Shown here one piece after another: positions 10,448 through 24,115 of a DNA stretch of 64,000 nt. A program made the position numbers and the translations under genes. Within the stretch, counting starts at the first letter, position 1. Every line of letters begins with the position of its first letter. The notes beneath the pieces are model-generated. The model saw nothing but the letters and a program-made list of their open reading frames with translations, ran no database searches and had not been told where the DNA came from. The stretch covers positions 124,001 through 188,000 of the forward strand of contig NC_135068.1 of NCBI RefSeq assembly GCF_051401765.1, read 5' to 3'. The DNA comes from Calliopsis andreniformis (taxonomy: Eukaryota > Arthropoda > Insecta > Hymenoptera > Andrenidae).

Positions 10448-13400
10448 GTATTTTATGCTTCTGGCGTTGACTTCTAAGACCCTGACCATTCGATCTGGTG
10501 GAGCAACGCTCTAGAGTGAAGCCTAGCTTGCCCGGAAAGTAGAAATGACCATCACTTTGACATCCGTTGCATCTGCTCCTGTCATACGTTCGCAAACCTG
10601 TTGTATTTGTTTTGTATGTTAACCATGTGGCGATGATTTCTATGGACCAAGCTCAACAATCTGGCGAAACAACGCCCGTGGTTGAAGTCTAGGTTGCCCC
10701 GAACTTTGAAATGACCTTTATGTTCGTACTGGTAGCAATTATTCCTCTTGTACGATTGAAAATCTGCTATATTTGTATTGTATTTTATGCTCCTGGCGTT
10801 GACTTCTAAGGCCCTAACATTTCGATCTGGAGGAGCAACGCCGTAGGGTGAAGGCTGGGTTGCCCGGAATGTAGAAATGGCCATTACTTTCACACTGATG
10901 GCAATTACTCCTTTTATTCAATTGAAAAACTGTTGGATTTATTTTACATTTTATGCTTCTGGCGTAGATTTCTAAGGCCCTAACTATTCGATCTGGGGGT
11001 GCATCGCCCTAGAGTGAAGCCCAGGTTGCCCGGAACGTAGAAATCACCATTGCTTTGACACCCGTTGCATCTGCCCCTGTCATACGTTCGCAAACCCGGT
11101 TTATTTATTTTGTATTTTCATCTTGTGGCGATAATATCTGAGGCCCAAACTCATCCATCTGGTGAAGCAACGCCCTTGGTTGAAGCCTAGGTTGCCCCCA
11201 ACGTTGAAATGACCTTTACGTTCACACTGGTAGCAATTATTCCGCTTATACGACTGAAAATCTGCTGTATTCATATTGAATTTTATGCTCCTGGCGTTGA
11301 CGTCTAAGGCCCTAACTCTTCGATCTGGTGGAGCAACGCACTTGGTTGAAGGCTAGGTTGCCCCGAACGTTGAAATGAGCTTTACGTTCACATTGGTAGC
11401 AATTATTCCTTCCAGTACGATAGAAAATCTGCAGTACTTATATTGTATTTTAATACTCTGGCGTTAATTTCTAAGGTCCAAACTCATCCACCTGGTGAGG
11501 CAACACCCTAGAGCGAAGCGTAGGTTGCACGGAACGTAGAAATGATCATTACTTTCGCACTGGTTTCAATTATTCCTTTTATACGATGGGAAATCTGTTG
11601 TATTTATATTGTATTTTATGCTTCTGGCGTTGACTTCTAAGGCCCTAACTATTCGATTTGCTGGAGCAACGCCCTAGAGTGAAGCCTAGCTTGCCCTAAA
11701 CGTAGAAATGACCATTAATTTGACATCCGTTGCATCTGCTCCTGTCATACGTTCGCAAACCTGTTGTATTTGTTTTGTATGTTAACCATGTGGCGATGAT
11801 TTCTATTGACCAAACTCATCAATCTGGCGATACAACGCCCGTGGTTGAAGCCTAGGTTGCCCGGAACGTAGAAATGACAATTACTTTGACATACGCTGCA
11901 TCTGCCCATGTCATACGTTCGCAAACCTGTTGTATTTATTCTGTATTTTAATAATGTGGCGATGATTTCTAAGGCCCAAACTCATCCACCTGGTGAAGCA
12001 ACGCCCCTGGTTGAGGCCTAGGTTGCCCGGAACGTTGAAATGGCCTTTACGTTTATACTGGTAGCAATTATTCCTCTTATACGATTGAAAATCTGCTGTA
12101 TTTATATCGTATTTTATGCTCCTGGCGACGACTTCTAAGGCCCTAACTTTTCGATCTAGAGGAGCAACGCCGTAGAGTGAAGGCTGGGATGCCCGGAATG
12201 TAGAAATGACCATTACTTACACACTGATGGCAATTACGCCTTTTATTCAATTGAAAAACTGTTGAATTTATATTGTACTTTATGCTTCTGGCGTTGACCT
12301 CTAAGGCCCCAACTATTCGAAACTGGAGGTGCAACGCCCTAGAGTGAAGCCTAGGTTGCCCGGAACGTAGAAATCACCATTACTTTGACACCCGCTGCAT
12401 CTGCCCATGTCTTACGTTCGCAAACCTGTTTTATTTATTTTGTATTTTAATGTTGTGGCGATAATTTCTGAGGCCCAAACTCATCCATATGATGAAGCAA
12501 CGCCTTTGTCTGAAGCCTAGGTTGCCCGAAACGTTGAAATGACCTTTACGTTCACACTGGTAGCAATCATTCCTCTTATACGATTGAAAATCTGCAGTAT
12601 TTATATTGTATTTTAATCCTCTGGCGTTGATTTCTAAGGTCCAAACTCATCCACCTGGTGAGGCAACACCCTACAGCGAAGCCTATTTTGCCCGGAACGT
12701 AGAAATGACCATTACATACACACTGATAGCAATTACTCCTTTTATTCAATTGAAAAACTGTTGAATTTATGTTGTATTTTATGCTTCTGGCGTTGACTTC
12801 TAAGGCCCTAACTATTCGAACTGGAGGTGTAACGCCCTAGAGTGAAGCCTAGGTTTCCCGGAACGTAGAAATGACCATTACTTTGACACCGCTGCATCTG
12901 CCCATGTCATACGTTCGCAAACCTGTTGTATTTATTTGGATTTTAATCTTGTGGCGCTGATTTCTAATGCCCAAACTCATCCATCTGGTGAAGCAACGCG
13001 CTTGGTTGAAGCCTAGGTTGCCCGGAACGTTGAAATGACCTTTACGTTCACACTGGTAGCAATTATTCCTCTTATACGATTGGAAGTCAGCTGTATGTAT
13101 ATTGTATTTTAATCCTATGGCGTTGATTCCTAATGTCCAAACTCATCCACCTGGTGAGGCAACACACTAGAGCGAAGCCTAGGTTGCCCGCATGTAAAAA
13201 TGATCATTGCTTTCGCACTGGTTGCAATTACTCCCTTTATACGATGTGAAATCTGTTGTATTTATATCGTAATTTATGCTTCTGGCGTTGACTTCTGAGG
13301 CCCTAACGATGCCATCTGGTGGAACAACGCTCTATAGTGAAGCCTAGGTTGCCCAGAACATAGAAGCGACCATTAATTTGACTCCCGTTGCATCTGCCCC

Positions 13401-16400
13401 TGTCATACATTCGCAAACCTGTTGTATTTGTTTTGTATGTTAACTATGTGGCGATGATTTCTAAGGACCAAACTCATCAATCTGGCGAAACAACGCCCGT
13501 GGTTGAAGCCTAGGTTGCCCCGAACGTTGAAATGACCTTGACGTTCATACTGGTAGGAATTATTCCTCTTGCACGATTGAAAATCTGCTGTATTTATATT
13601 GTATTTTATGCTCCTGGCGTTGACTTCTAAGGCCCTAACTATTCGATCTGGAGGAGCAACACCGTAGAGTGAAGCCTAGGTTGCCCGGAATGTAGAAATG
13701 GCCAATACATACACACTCATGGCAATTACTCCTTTTACTCAATTGAAAAACTGTTGAATTTATATTGTACTTTATGCTTCGGGCGTTGACTTCTAAGGCC
13801 CTAACTATTCGATCTGTGGTGCATCGCCCTAGAGTGAAGCCTGGGTTGCCCGGAACGTAGAAATGACCATTACTTTGACACCGCTGCGTCTGCCCATGTC
13901 ATACGTTCGCAAACCTGTTGTATTTATTTTGTATTTTAATCATGTGCCGTTGATTTCTAAGACCCAAACTCATGCGTCTGGTGAAGTAACACCCTTGGTT
14001 GAAGCCTAGGTTGCCCGAAACGTTGAACTGACCTTTACGTTAACACTGGTAGCAATTATTCCTCTTATACGATTGAAAATCTGCTGTATTTATATTGTAT
14101 TTTATGATCCTGGCGTTGACTTCTAAGGCCCTAACTTTTCGATCTGCAGGAGCAACGCCGTAGAGTGAAGGCTGGGTTGCCCGGAATGTAGAAATTGCCA
14201 TTACTTACACACTGATGGCAATTATTCCTTTTATTCGATTGAAAGCTGTTGAATTCATATTGTATTTTATGCTTCTGGCGTTGACTTCTAAGGCCCTAAC
14301 TATTCGATCAGGCGGTGCATCGCCCTAGAGTGAAGCGTAGGTTACACGGAACGTAGAAATGACCATTAGCTTGACACCCGTTGCATCTGCCCCTGTCATA
14401 CATTCGCAAACCTGTTTCATTTATTTTGTATTTTAATCTTGTGGCGATAATTGCTGAGGCCCAAACTCATCCATCTGGTGAAGCAAAGCCCATGGTTGAA
14501 GCCTAGGTTGCCCGGAACGTTGAAATGACCATTAATTTGAAATCCGTTGCATCTGCTCCTGTCATGCGTTCGCAAAACTGTTGTAGTTAATTTGTATTTT
14601 AATCATGTGGCGATGATTTCTAAGGAAGAAACTCATCCATCGGGTGAAGCAACCCCTTTGGTTGAAGCCTAGGTTGCTCCGAACGTTGAAATGTCTTTTA
14701 CGTTCACACTGGTAGCAATTATTCCGCTTATACGATTGAAAATCTGCTGTATTCATATTGAATTTTATGCTCCTGGCGTTGACGTCTAAGGCCGTAACTC
14801 TTCGATCTGGAGGAGCATCGCCGTAGAGTGAAGCCTAGGTTGCCCGGAATGTAGAAATGGCGATTACAAATACACGGATGGCAATTACTCCTTTTATTCA
14901 ATTGAAAAACTGTTGAGTTTATATTGTATTTTATGCTTCTGGCATTGACTTCTAAGGCCCTAACTATTCGATCTGGAGGTGCATCGCCCTAGAGTGAAGC
15001 CTAGGTTGCCCGGAACGTAGAAATGACCATTACTTTGACACTCGCTGCATCTGCCCATGTCATACGTTCGCAAACCTGTTATACTTATTTTGTATTTTGA
15101 CCTTGTGGCGATGGTTTCTAAGGCCCAAACTCATCCGCCTGGTGAAGCAACGCCCTTGGTTTGAGCCTAGGTTGCCCGAAACGTTGAAATGACTTTTACG
15201 TTCACACTGGTGGCAATTACTGCTCTTGTACGATTGAAAATCTGCTGTATTTATATTGTATTTTAATCCTCTGGCGTTGATTTCTAAGGTCCAAACACAT
15301 GCACCTGATGAGGCAACACCCTAGAGCGACGCCTAGGTTGCCGTGAACGTAGAAATGACCATTACTTTCGCACTGGTTGCAATTATTCCTTTTATACGAT
15401 GGGAAATCTGTTGCATTTATATCGTATTTTATGCTTCTGGCGTTGACTTCTAAGGCCCTAACTATTCGATCTGGTGGTGCATCGCCCTAGAGTGAATCTT
15501 AGGTTGCCCAGAACGTAGAAGTGACCATTACATTGACACTCGTTGCATCTGCCCCTGTCACACGTTCGCAAACCTGTTGTATTTATTTTGTATTTTAATC
15601 TTGTGGCGATGATTTCTAAGACCCAAACTCATCCATCTGGTGAAGCAACGCCCATGGTTGAGGCCTAGGTTGCCCCGAACGTTGAAATGACCTTTACGTT
15701 CATACTGGTAGCAATTATACCTTTTATACGATTCAAAATCTGCTGTATTTATATTGTATTTTATGCTCCTGGCATTGACTTCTAAGGCCCTAACTCATCC
15801 ATCTGGAGGTGCAACGCCCTCGTGTGAAGCCTAGGATGCCCGGAACGTAGAAATGACCATTGCATTGACGCCCGTTGCATCTGCTCCTGTCATACGTTCG
15901 CAAACCTGTTGTATTTATTTTGTATTTTAACTATGTGGCGATGATTTCTAAGGAGCAAACTCATCAATCTGGCGAAGCAACGCCCTTGGTTGAAGCCTAC
16001 GTTGCCCCGAAAGTTGAAATGACCTTTACGTTCATGCTGGTAGCAATTATTCCTCTTATACGATAGAAAATCTGCTGTATTTATATTGTATTTTATGATC
16101 CTGGCGTTGACTTCTAAGGCCCTAACTTTTCGATCTGGAGGAGCAACGCCGTAGAGTGAAGGCTGGGTTGCCCGGAATGTAGAAATTGCCATTACTTACA
16201 CACTGATGGCAATTAGTCCTTTTATTGGATTGAAAAACTGTTGAATTCATATTGTATTCTATGCCTCTGGCGTTGATTTCTAAGAACCTAACTATTCGAT
16301 CTGGTGGAGCAACGCCCTAGAGTTTAGCATAGCTTGCTCGGAACGTAGAAATGACCATTACTTTGACACCGCTGAATCTGCCCATGTCATACGTGCGCAA

Positions 16401-17253
16401 ACCTGTTGCATTTATTTTGTATTTTAATCTGGTGGCGATGATTTCTAAGACCCAAACTCATCCACCTTGTGATGCAACGCCCTTGGTTGACGTCTAGGTT
16501 GCCCGGAACGTTGAAATGACCTTCACGTTCACAATGGTTGCAATCCCTCTTATACGATTGAAAATCTGCTGTATTTATATTGAATTTTATGCTCCTGGCG
16601 TTGGCGTCTAACGCCCTAACTCTTCGATTTGGAGGAGCGACGCCGTAGAGTGAAGGGTACGTCGGCCGGAATGTAGAAAAGGCAATTACTTTCACATTGA
16701 TGGCAATTACTCCTTTTATTCAATTGAAAAACTGTAGAATTTATATTGCATTTTATGCTTCTGGCGTTGACTTCTAAGGCCCTAACTATTCGATCTGGTG
16801 CTGCATCGCCCGAGAATGAGGCCTAGGTTGCCCAGAACGTAGAAGTGACCATTACTTTGACACCCGTTGCATCTGCTCCTGTCATACGTTCGCATACCTG
16901 TTGTATTTATTTTGAATTTTAATCATGTGGCGATGACTTCTAAGGACCGAACTCATCCATCTGGAGAAGCAACGCGCTTGGTTGAAGCCTAGGTTGCCCT
17001 GAACGTTGAAATGACCTTCACGTTCACACTGGTAGCAAATATTCCTCTTATACGATTGAAAATCTGCTGTATTTATATTGTATTTCAATGCCCTGGCGTT
17101 AATATCTAGGGTCCAAACTCATCCACCTGGTGAGGCAACGCCCGACAGCGAAGCCTAGGTGGCCCTCACATAGTATTGACCATTACTTTAGCGCTGGTTG
17201 TAATTATTCCTTTTATACGATGTGAAATCTGTTGTATTTATATCGTATTTTAT
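10448..17253 (+). repeat. 41-monomer higher-order unit, copy A (~6,796 bp)
   Basis: This stretch matches the sequence beginning at about 17,250. The offset is 6,797 bp up to about 11,420 and 6,796 bp after it, because of a local one-base difference at TTCCAGTACG. From about 14,447 on, the offset becomes 8,286 bp, which is 6,796 plus the 1,490 bp of an insertion-like duplication in copy B. The match runs over the full length of the period, so the two copies are a true head-to-tail duplication of 41 monomers. I noticed only scattered single-base differences, such as GCCTATTTTGCCCGG at 12,683 and GATCTGCAGG at 14,141. Confidence 0.82.
15664..15829 (+). repeat. Landmark monomer L3
   Basis: CCTCGTGT lies at 15818, within copy A of the 41-monomer unit. 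The next copy is 8,286 bp (50 monomers) away. Confidence 0.8.
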
Positions 17254-19740
17254 GCTTCTGGCGTTGACTTCTAAGACCCTGACCATTCGATCTGGTGGAG
17301 CAACGCTCTAGAGTGAAGCCTAGCTTGCCCGGAAAGTAGAAATGACCATCACTTTGACATCCGTTGCATCTGCTCCTGTCATACGTTCGCAAACCTGTTG
17401 TATTTGTTTTGTATGTTAACCATGTGGCGATGATTTCTATGGACCAAGCTCAACAATCTGGCGAAACAACGCCCGTGGTTGAAGTCTAGGTTGCCCCGAA
17501 CTTTGAAATGACCTTTATGTTCGTACTGGTAGCAATTATTCCTCTTGTACGATTGAAAATCTGCTATATTTGTATTGTATTTTATGCTCCTGGCGTTGAC
17601 TTCTAAGGCCCTAACATTTCGATCTGGAGGAGCAACGCCGTAGGGTGAAGGCTGGGTTGCCCGGAATGTAGAAATGGCCATTACTTTCACACTGATGGCA
17701 ATTACTCCTTTTATTCAATTGAAAAACTGTTGGATTTATTTTACATTTTATGCTTCTGGCGTAGATTTCTAAGGCCCTAACTATTCGATCTGGGGGTGCA
17801 TCGCCCTAGAGTGAAGCCCAGGTTGCCCGGAACGTAGAAATCACCATTGCTTTGACACCCGTTGCATCTGCCCCTGTCATACGTTCGCAAACCCGGTTTA
17901 TTTATTTTGTATTTTCATCTTGTGGCGATAATATCTGAGGCCCAAACTCATCCATCTGGTGAAGCAACGCCCTTGGTTGAAGCCTAGGTTGCCCCCAACG
18001 TTGAAATGACCTTTACGTTCACACTGGTAGCAATTATTCCGCTTATACGACTGAAAATCTGCTGTATTCATATTGAATTTTATGCTCCTGGCGTTGACGT
18101 CTAAGGCCCTAACTCTTCGATCTGGTGGAGCAACGCACTTGGTTGAAGGCTAGGTTGCCCCGAACGTTGAAATGAGCTTTACGTTCACATTGGTAGCAAT
18201 TATTCCTCTTATACGATAGAAAATCTGCAGTACTTATATTGTATTTTAATACTCTGGCGTTAATTTCTAAGGTCCAAACTCATCCACCTGGTGAGGCAAC
18301 ACCCTAGAGCGAAGCGTAGGTTGCACGGAACGTAGAAATGATCATTACTTTCGCACTGGTTTCAATTATTCCTTTTATACGATGGGAAATCTGTTGTATT
18401 TATATTGTATTTTATGCTTCTGGCGTTGACTTCTAAGGCCCTAACTATTCGATTTGCTGGAGCAACGCCCTAGAGTGAAGCCTAGCTTGCCCTAAACGTA
18501 GAAATGACCATTAATTTGACATCCGTTGCATCTGCTCCTGTCATACGTTCGCAAACCTGTTGTATTTGTTTTGTATGTTAACCATGTGGCGATGATTTCT
18601 ATTGACCAAACTCATCAATCTGGCGATACAACGCCCGTGGTTGAAGCCTAGGTTGCCCGGAACGTAGAAATGACAATTACTTTGACATACGCTGCATCTG
18701 CCCATGTCATACGTTCGCAAACCTGTTGTATTTATTCTGTATTTTAATAATGTGGCGATGATTTCTAAGGCCCAAACTCATCCACCTGGTGAAGCAACGC
18801 CCCTGGTTGAGGCCTAGGTTGCCCGGAACGTTGAAATGGCCTTTACGTTTATACTGGTAGCAATTATTCCTCTTATACGATTGAAAATCTGCTGTATTTA
18901 TATCGTATTTTATGCTCCTGGCGACGACTTCTAAGGCCCTAACTTTTCGATCTAGAGGAGCAACGCCGTAGAGTGAAGGCTGGGATGCCCGGAATGTAGA
19001 AATGACCATTACTTACACACTGATGGCAATTACGCCTTTTATTCAATTGAAAAACTGTTGAATTTATATTGTACTTTATGCTTCTGGCGTTGACCTCTAA
19101 GGCCCCAACTATTCGAAACTGGAGGTGCAACGCCCTAGAGTGAAGCCTAGGTTGCCCGGAACGTAGAAATCACCATTACTTTGACACCCGCTGCATCTGC
19201 CCATGTCTTACGTTGGCAAACCTGTTTTATTTATTTTGTATTTTAATGTTGTGGCGATAATTTCTGAGGCCCAAACTCATCCATATGATGAAGCAACGCC
19301 TTTGTCTGAAGCCTAGGTTGCCCGAAACGTTGAAATGACCTTTACGTTCACACTGGTAGCAATCATTCCTCTTATACGATTGAAAATCTGCAGTATTTAT
19401 ATTGTATTTTAATCCTCTGGCGTTGATTTCTAAGGTCCAAACTCATCCACCTGGTGAGGCAACACCCTACAGCGAAGCCTAGGTTGCCCGGAACGTAGAA
19501 ATGACCATTACATACACACTGATAGCAATTACTCCTTTTATTCAATTGAAAAACTGTTGAATTTATGTTGTATTTTATGCTTCTGGCGTTGACTTCTAAG
19601 GCCCTAACTATTCGAACTGGAGGTGTAACGCCCTAGAGTGAAGCCTAGGTTTCCCGGAACGTAGAAATGACCATTACTTTGACACCGCTGCATCTGCCCA
19701 TGTCATACGTTCGCAAACCTGTTGTATTTATTTGGATTTT

Positions 19741-22732
19741 AATCTTGTGGCGCTGATTTCTAATGCCCAAACTCATCCATCTGGTGAAGCAACGCGCTTG
19801 GTTGAAGCCTAGGTTGCCCGGAACGTTGAAATGACCTTTACGTTCACACTGGTAGCAATTATTCCTCTTATACGATTGGAAGTCAGCTGTATGTATATTG
19901 TATTTTAATCCTATGGCGTTGATTCCTAATGTCCAAACTCATCCACCTGGTGAGGCAACACACTAGAGCGAAGCCTAGGTTGCCCGCATGTAAAAATGAT
20001 CATTGCTTTCGCACTGGTTGCAATTACTCCCTTTATACGATGTGAAATCTGTTGTATTTATATCGTAATTTATGCTTCTGGCGTTGACTTCTGAGGCCCT
20101 AACGATGCCATCTGGTGGAACAACGCTCTATAGTGAAGCCTAGGTTGCCCAGAACATAGAAGCGACCATTAATTTGACTCCCGTTGCATCTGCCCCTGTC
20201 ATACATTCGCAAACCTGTTGTATTTGTTTTGTATGTTAACTATGTGGCGATGATTTCTAAGGACCAAACTCATCAATCTGGCGAAACAACGCCCGTGGTT
20301 GAAGCCTAGGTTGCCCCGAACGTTGAAATGACCTTGACGTTCATACTGGTAGGAATTATTCCTCTTGCACGATTGAAAATCTGCTGTATTTATATTGTAT
20401 TTTATGCTCCTGGCGTTGACTTCTAAGGCCCTAACTATTCGATCTGGAGGAGCAACACCGTAGAGTGAAGCCTAGGTTGCCCGGAATGTAGAAATGGCCA
20501 ATACATACACACTCATGGCAATTACTCCTTTTACTCAATTGAAAAACTGTTGAATTTATATTGTACTTTATGCTTCGGGCGTTGACTTCTAAGGCCCTAT
20601 CTATTCGATCTGTGGTGCATCGCCCTAGAGTGAAGCCTGGGTTGCCCGGAACGTAGAAATGACCATTACTTTGACACCGCTGCGTCTGCCCATGTCATAC
20701 GTTCGCAAACCTGTTGTATTTATTTTGTATTTTAATCATGTGCCGTTGATTTCTAAGACCCAAACTCATGCGTCTGGTGAAGTAACACCCTTGGTTGAAG
20801 CCTAGGTTGCCCGAAACGTTGAACTGACCTTTACGTTAACACTGGTAGCAATTATTCCTCTTATACGATTGAAAATCTGCTGTATTTATATTGTATTTTA
20901 TGATCCTGGCGTTGACTTCTAAGGCCCTAACTTTTCGATCTGGAGGAGCAACGCCGTAGAGTGAAGGCTGGGTTGCCCGGAATGTAGAAATTGCCATTAC
21001 TTACACACTGATGGCAATTATTCCTTTTATTCGATTGAAAGCTGTTGAATTCATATTGTATTTTATGCTTCTGGCGTTGACTTCTAAGGCCCTAACTATT
21101 CGATCAGGCGGTGCATCGCCCTAGAGTGAAGCGTAGGTTACACGGAACGTAGAAATGACCATTAGCTTGACACCCGTTGCATCTGCCCCTGTCATACATT
21201 CGCAAACCTGTTTCATTTATTTTGTATTTTAATCTTGTGGCGCTGATTTCTAATGCCCAAACTCATCCATCTGGTGAAGCAACGCGCTTGGTTGAAGCCT
21301 AGGTTGCCCGGAACGTTGAAATGACCTTTACGTTCACACTGGTAGCAATTATTCCTCTTATACGATTGGAAGTCAGCTGTATGTATATTGTATTTTAATC
21401 CTATGGCGTTGATTCCTAATGTCCAAACTCATCCACCTGGTGAGGCAACACACTAGAGCGAAGCCTAGGTTGCCCGCATGTAAAAATGATCATTGCTTTC
21501 GCACTGGTTGCAATTACTCCCTTTATACGATGTGAAATCTGTTGTATTTATATCGTAATTTATGCTTCTGGCGTTGACTTCTGAGGCCCTAACGATGCCA
21601 TCTGGTGGAACAACGCTCTATAGTGAAGCCTAGGTTGCCCAGAACATAGAAGCGACCATTAATTTGACTCCCGTTGCATCTGCCCCTGTCATACATTCGC
21701 AAACCTGTTGTATTTGTTTTGTATGTTAACTATGTGGCGATGATTTCTAAGGACCAAACTCATCAATCTGGCGAAACAACGCCCGTGGTTGAAGCCTAGG
21801 TTGCCCCGAACGTTGAAATGACCTTGACGTTCATACTGGTAGGAATTATTCCTCTTGCACGATTGAAAATCTGCTGTATTTATGTTGTATTTTATGCTCC
21901 TGGCGTTGACTTCTAAGGCCCTAACTATTCGATCTGGAGGAGCAACACCGTAGAGTGAAGCCTAGGTTGCCCGGAATGTAGAAATGGCCAATACATACAC
22001 ACTCATGGCAATTACTCCTTTTACTCAATTGAAAAACTGTTGAATTTATATTGTACTTTATGCTTCGGGCGTTGACTTCTAAGGCCCTAACTATTCGATC
22101 TGTGGTGCATCGCCCTAGATTGAAGCCTGGGTTGCCCGGAACGTAGAAATGACCATTACTTTGACACCGCTGCGTCTGCCCATGTCATACGTTCGCAAAC
22201 CTGTTGTATTTATTTTGTATTTTAATCATGTGTCGTTGATTTCTAAGACCCAAACTCATGCGTCTGGTGAAGTAACACCCTTGGTTGAAGCCTAGGTTGC
22301 CCGAAACGTTGAACTGACCTTTACGTTAACACTGGTAGCAATTATTCCTCTTATACGATTGAAAATCTGCTGTATTTATATTGTATTTTATGATCCTGGC
22401 GTTGACTTCTAAGGCCCTAACTTTTCGATCTGGAGGAGCAACGCCGTAGAGTGAAGGCTGGGTTGCCCGGAATGTAGAAATTGCCATTACTTACACACTG
22501 ATGGCAATTATTCCTTTTATTCGATTGAAAGCTGTTGAATTCATATTGTATTTTATGCTTCTGGCGTTGACTTCTAAGGCCCTAACTATTCGATCAGGCG
22601 GTGCATCGCCCTAGAGTGAAGCGTAGGTTACACGGAACGTAGAAATGACCATTAGTTTGACACCCGTTGCATCTGCCCCTGTCATACATTCGCAAACCTG
22701 TTTCATTTATTTTGTATTTTAATCTTGTGGCG
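19741..22732 (+). repeat. Tandem pair of a 9-monomer unit (1,490 bp)
   Basis: Positions 19,741-21,242 equal 21,231-22,732 with few differences, for example TTTATATTGTAT against TTTATGTTGTAT at 21,883 and CTAGAGTGAAG against CTAGATTGAAG at about 22,118. The novel junction is at about 21,243, where an alpha monomer starting TTTCATTTATTTTGTATT continues as CGCTGATTTCTAATGCCC instead of CGATAATTGCTGAGGCCC. The length, 9 x 166 less 4, is a whole number of monomers. Confidence 0.85.
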
Positions 22733-23949
22733 ATAATTGCTGAGGCCCAAACTCATCCATCTGGTGAAGCAAAGCCCATGGTTGAAGCCTAGGTTGCCCG
22801 GAACGTTGAAATGACCATTAATTTGAAATCCGTTGCATCTGCTCCTGTCATGCGTTCGCAAAACTGTTGTAGTTAATTTGTATTTTAATCATGTGGCGAT
22901 GATTTCTAAGGAAGAAACTCATCCATCGGGTGAAGCAACCCCTTTGGTTGAAGCCTAGGTTGCTCCGAACGTTGAAATGTCTTTTACGTTCACACTGGTA
23001 GCAATTATTCCGCTTATACGATTGAAAATCTGCTGTATTCATATTGAATTTTATGCTCCTGGCGTTGACGTCTAAGGCCGTAACTCTTCGATCTGGAGGA
23101 GCATCGCCGTAGAGTGAAGCCTAGGTTGCCCGGAATGTAGAAATGGCGATTACAAATACACGGATGGCAATTACTCCTTTTATTCAATTGAAAAACTGTT
23201 GAGTTTATATTGTATTTTATGCTTCTGGCATTGACTTCTAAGGCCCTAACTATTCGATCTGGAGGTGCATCGCCCTAGAGTGAAGCCTAGGTTGCCCGGA
23301 ACGTAGAAATGACCATTACTTTGACACTCGCTGCATCTGCCCATGTCATACGTTCGCAAACCTGTTATACTTATTTTGTATTTTGACCTTGTGGCGATGG
23401 TTTCTAAGGCCCAAACTCATCCGCCTGGTGAAGCAACGCCCTTGGTTTGAGCCTAGGTTGCCCGAAACGTTGAAATGACTTTTACGTTCACACTGGTGGC
23501 AATTACTGCTCTTGTACGATTGAAAATCTGCTGTATTTATATTGTATTTTAATCCTCTGGCGTTGATTTCTAAGGTCCAAACACATGCACCTGATGAGGC
23601 AACACCCTAAAGCGACGCCTAGGTTGCCGTGAACGTAGAAATGACCATTACTTTCGCACTGGTTGCAATTATTCCTTTTATACGATGGGAAATCTGTTGC
23701 ATTTATATCGTATTTTATGCTTCTGGCGTTGACTTCTAAGGCCCTAACTATTCGATCTGGTGGTGCATCGCCCTAGAGTGAATCTTAGGTTGCCCAGAAC
23801 GTAGAAGTGACCATTACATTGACACCCGTTGCATCTGCCCCTGTCACACGTTCGCAAACCTGTTGTATTTATTTTGTATTTTAATCTTGTGGCGATGATT
23901 TCTAAGACCCAAACTCATCCATCTGGTGAAGCAACGCCCATGGTTGAGG

Positions 23950-24115
23950 CCTAGGTTGCCCCGAACGTTGAAATGACCTTTACGTTCATACTGGTAGCAA
24001 TTATACCTTTTATACGATTCAAAATCTGCTGTATTTATATCGTATTTTATGCTCCTGGCATTGACTTCTAAGGCCCTAACTCATCCATCTGGAGGTGCAA
24101 CGCCCTCGTGTGAAG
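23950..24115 (+). repeat. Landmark monomer L4
   Basis: CCTCGTGT lies at 24104. This copy has TATATCGTATTTTATGC where L2 and L3 have TATATTGTATT, a change shared with L5 and L6. The next copy is 5,799 bp (35 monomers) away. Confidence 0.8.
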
